A stretch of DNA of 46,873 nt from an uncultured Clostridium sp. (lineage in GTDB: Bacteria > Bacillota > Clostridia > TANB77 > CAG-508), in the NCBI GenBank assembly GCA_946409935.1, contig CAMJYG010000014.1, positions 1 through 46,873 of the forward strand, written 5' to 3'. How positions within the stretch are numbered: the first letter of the stretch is position 1; each line of letters starts with the position of its first letter. A program made the position numbers and the translations under genes. Shown here piece by piece: positions 44,601 through 46,873 of this stretch. The notes under the pieces are model-generated. The model made no database searches, was not told where the DNA came from, and saw only the letters and a list, made by a program, of their open reading frames with translations.

Positions 44601-46873
44601 ACTAGGATATGATGCAGGAAAAAATATTGCATATTATACAAATACACTACAAAAACCAATTGTAACAAGTTATGAGATAGAAAAAACAAAAAATGAGCTT
44701 GTTAAAAAAGAAGAAAAAATTAAATTAAATGAAGATTTTTTCAATAGTGATGATTTGGGAATAGGGTTATTCTTCTCTACAAAATATACAGAAGAGAAAC
44801 CTACTGGAGATGTAAATAAAGAGATTGGATTATATGTAACAAATAACGGTAAAGATTATACATATATTGCTGAAACAGGAATTACAGGAAGAGATCCAAA
44901 CATTATGTATAAAAATGGAGTATTTTATATGGCTACAACAAAAGGTGGAGATGACACAGGAAGAGTTGTTGTAAATATCTTTAAAAGTACAGATTTAGTA
45001 AATTGGACAAATATACAAGATGGTATTACTAGAGATGATGCAGGGGATACTCAATATAGATATTCATTAGGAACCATAAAAAATAATATTAATAATATTA
45101 CTACAAATACATGGTCGCCAAAGTGGTTTAAAGACGGAGACAAGACATATATTATAGTATCTACTCAAAGATTTACAGTAGATGGTGGCGCATTAAGCTA
45201 TTTTAAATCTGATTGCCAAACATTAATAAATAATGGATTAGTAGAAGATGAAAATGAATATAGCAATTTAGGTATAAATTCTAGTATAAATGGTGTATTA
45301 GTAAAGGAAATAGCTAAAAAAGATGAGCAAGGGAATATAATTTATGAAGTAGATAGTAAAGGCAATAAAACTAATAAAGTCGATACAGACAAGTCTTTTT
45401 ACCTTAACAATGGGCAAGTAGTACAAAACAAAGTTCCTTTTGATACAGATGGTAAGTATGCGTTATTTGATACATATATTGTAGAAGTAATGGATTTTGG
45501 TACTGAAGAACAACAAAATAATATTAATACAAAAAATCTAGTTTTTGGAAATCCAAAGAAAGTGAAATTTACATCATTTGATGAGATTAATGAATATGGC
45601 GAAGAAGTAACGGATTTAGCTCTTACAGATGATTATTTAAAACATAGTATGCTTGGAATTTATTTAATAAAAAATGATAATGAAAATAATAAATATGCAA
45701 TGTATACAAAAACAGACCCTTACGGAACTGTTCAAAGATGGGTATCAAATAATATTTATGGTCCATATACACAGGCAGATGATAGATTTTATATATCTAA
45801 TAATTTTAATGATAGTATAAATACAGATGAAATTCAATGTATTTCGACTGAAAGTTATAATAATGATTTGGTCTTTAAAAAACATTTTGAAGGAGCATTT
45901 GTTGGAAATTTCGGTGATGAAACATTATTTTATTCAGACCATTATATAACAAACCAACCAGAAGAAGTTGGAAGTACAGATGGAGAATATTATTTAGAGA
46001 ATAGAAATAAAGTGGCAGGAATTTATTATTCTGTACTTGAAAAAAATAATAATAATGCTACAGATTTCGGAATAACAGATGATAATTGTCATATTAGATT
46101 TAATCCATTTAATAAAGTTAAATTATTAAATACAAATATGAGACCTACATCTTCAAAGGAAAATCAAATTAGAAATGGAACTGTTTTAACAATAAATAGT
46201 GAAGAGGATAAAGAATCAATAAGAAATATAATAAAAAATGCAAGTAATTTTAATACTACTGTTAAAAAATATAGGCAAAGTAATAATAAATATACAGTTG
46301 TGGTAAAATCTAACAGAGCAATAAGTAATAAAGATGAAAATGGAAATGATGCTCAATGGTGTTTAGATGGATGGAAATATGCAAGTGAAATGGAAAACGA
46401 TTCAAATGTAGCTTCAAATATAAAAACAATATATGAATATATGGATGGAGGTGCAAAATTAACACCATATGTTAGAGGAGAACTATATATCTATAAAACA
46501 TTTGATGAGAATGTTGATACAACAGTTAAAGTAAAAGATTTTAATCATGATACTAAAACAATTGAAATGAGGGACAATGTAACAGAAATAAATATAGCAA
46601 GTGTACCAAGTGATACAACATATGTAAAAGGAAAAGAATTAACAAATGAAATGTTAGCAGGAGGAAAAATCCAAGTAACATATGAAGATGGAAGTACACA
46701 AGAAAAAGAAATAACATCAAAGATGGTGACAGGATACAACAAAGATACATTAGGAGAACAAACATTAACAGTAACATATGAAGGAAAGACAGCAACATTT
46801 ACTGTAACAGTAACAAATAATGTAACAGAAATAAATATAGCAAGTGTACCAAGTGATACAACATATGTAAAAG
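41635..46873 (+). CDS. Secreted multidomain protein: beta-helix, SGNH esterase, GH43-like, Ig repeats (3' end outside window)
   Basis: ATG 41635 opens a frame that runs past the right edge (at least 1746 aa). Signal peptide in residues 1-32. Parallel beta-helix of the pectate-lyase-3 type (about 45-400; starts NIIYLSEYGANGNDVVDDTA). Linker of beta domains. An SGNH/carbohydrate esterase (sialate-O-acetylesterase-like) domain from about residue 693: MIFMGQSNMVGYGN has the Ser nucleophile, WCQGESDTGTQ is block III, and LIHFHQEAYNLLGY the catalytic His region. Then a GH43-like five-bladed propeller (TGRDPNIMYKNGVFYMATT, WSPKWFKDGDKTYIIVS). It ends with Big_3-type Ig repeats that reach the edge. 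It probably acts on host or dietary glycans at the cell surface. No in-frame CGG was seen. Confidence 0.87.
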   Translation, partial: MKLNKKLKKISSICVILIFLFNNIAPLVTFAIQNNGGDSNGEIQNENIIYLSEYGANGNDVVDDTAFIQNAINALEEGQKLLIPEGTYFISETLKINKSNITIEAEKDKNILIVSNNSSLDSVFSIETNNERKNNLQNINIKNISINGSGCNNGISIVLENDKYEIKDISIIGCYIYNVSGACVFLNGKTVQTNNPIDGENKSSREYTKRFTIDNTLIQDCVFENTSIGISQNICSETKIINNYINANRQNITINLSDFCTCAGNTLNVENLENEELNSIEINESYGSNVKDNFINNTNSNNSGICINPTSGISENITIENNTILGPVYGIYLKKYSGKDIHIYNNKIEECKNNGIRINSLNGNVYLVNNNVKKAEENNYNDIYIDEINYTNNYIWNLNVEYSIDGKETTVNVKSNKRKLSEIDHWTLSGNGYSISTKYYSNDIIYSHTSVDENVIIKDENGNKYNLKISSEKYIGNIENGYSPIIGSTNSGKTLRMGYTDFNINEKGEYELRNSRYYLTDESKENCIGDNIYMFLDNIEADDIIEIRLNTEKYSEGEFFKFVLQKNDNNNKFEILSTGYQYPSAKKYLKDAFICSTQEVGNKYKVTIRFNRYFLTRSTNEFNVFCKLTKSNESNIDLIFENSNEDNISTWGKVRLTELFIVDKKDNIIQDLIKNKQDIENTSAPKSNVGEKEIDLMIFMGQSNMVGYGNIESETEESITPILGSNGHTVNKEFKIYKEVDGKKADITNEEEKLVDIGEPFGKEQNYLSDGSKTQNAPSGSMVTTLTNAYYKKTGIPVVAISSAVGGQSIYEWWNSEDNKDCGLQDAKIKYEEAVKYLINNGYTIRNKYMIWCQGESDTGTQSIVPKETPNRYDEYLKEGNSYEEKLKNVINEMSKIEINVQNNTYSGIDKAFIIKVGHKTGSYAMHDDIMKIQEKICEENENIILASNAYEVLSLCKENVWSEENSRYEYNYMNKDDLIHFHQEAYNLLGYDAGKNIAYYTNTLQKPIVTSYEIEKTKNELVKKEEKIKLNEDFFNSDDLGIGLFFSTKYTEEKPTGDVNKEIGLYVTNNGKDYTYIAETGITGRDPNIMYKNGVFYMATTKGGDDTGRVVVNIFKSTDLVNWTNIQDGITRDDAGDTQYRYSLGTIKNNINNITTNTWSPKWFKDGDKTYIIVSTQRFTVDGGALSYFKSDCQTLINNGLVEDENEYSNLGINSSINGVLVKEIAKKDEQGNIIYEVDSKGNKTNKVDTDKSFYLNNGQVVQNKVPFDTDGKYALFDTYIVEVMDFGTEEQQNNINTKNLVFGNPKKVKFTSFDEINEYGEEVTDLALTDDYLKHSMLGIYLIKNDNENNKYAMYTKTDPYGTVQRWVSNNIYGPYTQADDRFYISNNFNDSINTDEIQCISTESYNNDLVFKKHFEGAFVGNFGDETLFYSDHYITNQPEEVGSTDGEYYLENRNKVAGIYYSVLEKNNNNATDFGITDDNCHIRFNPFNKVKLLNTNMRPTSSKENQIRNGTVLTINSEEDKESIRNIIKNASNFNTTVKKYRQSNNKYTVVVKSNRAISNKDENGNDAQWCLDGWKYASEMENDSNVASNIKTIYEYMDGGAKLTPYVRGELYIYKTFDENVDTTVKVKDFNHDTKTIEMRDNVTEINIASVPSDTTYVKGKELTNEMLAGGKIQVTYEDGSTQEKEITSKMVTGYNKDTLGEQTLTVTYEGKTATFTVTVTNNVTEINIASVPSDTTYVK
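46576..46873 (+). repeat. Ig-like (Big_3) coding repeat, period 243 bp
   Basis: The unit that starts aatgtaacagaaataaata at 46576 starts again at 46819. The 55 bases visible of the second copy are identical to the first. Each unit is 81 aa (VTEINIASVPSDTTYVKGKE ... GEQTLTVTYEGKTATFTVTV). More copies probably follow outside the window. Confidence 0.9.

Overview
The window is very AT-rich chromosomal DNA (I judge roughly 70-75% AT by eye). Gene content points to a low-GC Firmicute of the class Clostridia, probably an uncultured gut commensal: radC-mreB-mreC-mreD-PBP2-minC in a row, CotF-type spore coat proteins, DUF4321, a MecA-type adaptor, LemA, and very large SpaA/Cna-B, DUF11 and GLUG surface proteins. 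Shine-Dalgarno sites are strong (GAAAGGAAT or AAGGAGG), Arg is mostly AGA, and TGA acts as a normal stop.

Layout. (1) 1-11310 is a forward run of unknown envelope genes: a Glu-rich repeat protein cut by the left edge, a small protein that may start at ATA, a multi-span membrane protein, a one-span membrane protein, and a giant (about 2995 aa) GLUG-repeat surface protein. (2) 11311-16898 holds a structured intergenic region, a membrane-anchored XRE regulator, LemA, a ZIP metal transporter and PcrA helicase. (3) 16899-20945 holds a small unknown gene, two CotF-like genes, an M23 peptidase, a GC-rich RyR-domain gene on the minus strand that looks acquired, MecA, and DUF4321. (4) 21032-27347 is the cell-shape cluster radC, mreB, mreC, mreD, PBP2, minC. 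(5) 27431-28262 has two overlapping minus-strand unknown genes. (6) 28661-39571 is a two-gene surface-protein operon. (7) 39930-41234 is an AAA/DUF4143 ATPase bracketed by two copies of a 62-bp terminator-containing repeat. (8) 41635 to the right edge is a multidomain secreted carbohydrate-active protein, cut by the edge.

Main discovery. Five genes are broken by a +1 frame change (the one-span membrane protein, the giant GLUG protein, the ZIP transporter, RadC, MreC). In all five the break is at an in-frame CGG codon, and skipping the C restores the frame, reading GGN (Gly). Checking the sequence by eye, I found no other in-frame CGG in any gene here, although several dozen CGG triplets that straddle codon boundaries are harmless. 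In the three recognised families (RadC, MreC, ZIP) the +1 reading restores expected family sequence. This suggests that CGG is not an ordinary Arg codon in this organism: it causes efficient +1 frameshifting, or CGGN is read as a four-base Gly codon.

Other points: three related families of long imperfect palindromes or dispersed repeats in intergenic space, one of them in the 5' leader of the XRE regulator, and a Shine-Dalgarno style (GGAATG) that supplies decoy ATG codons just upstream of true starts.
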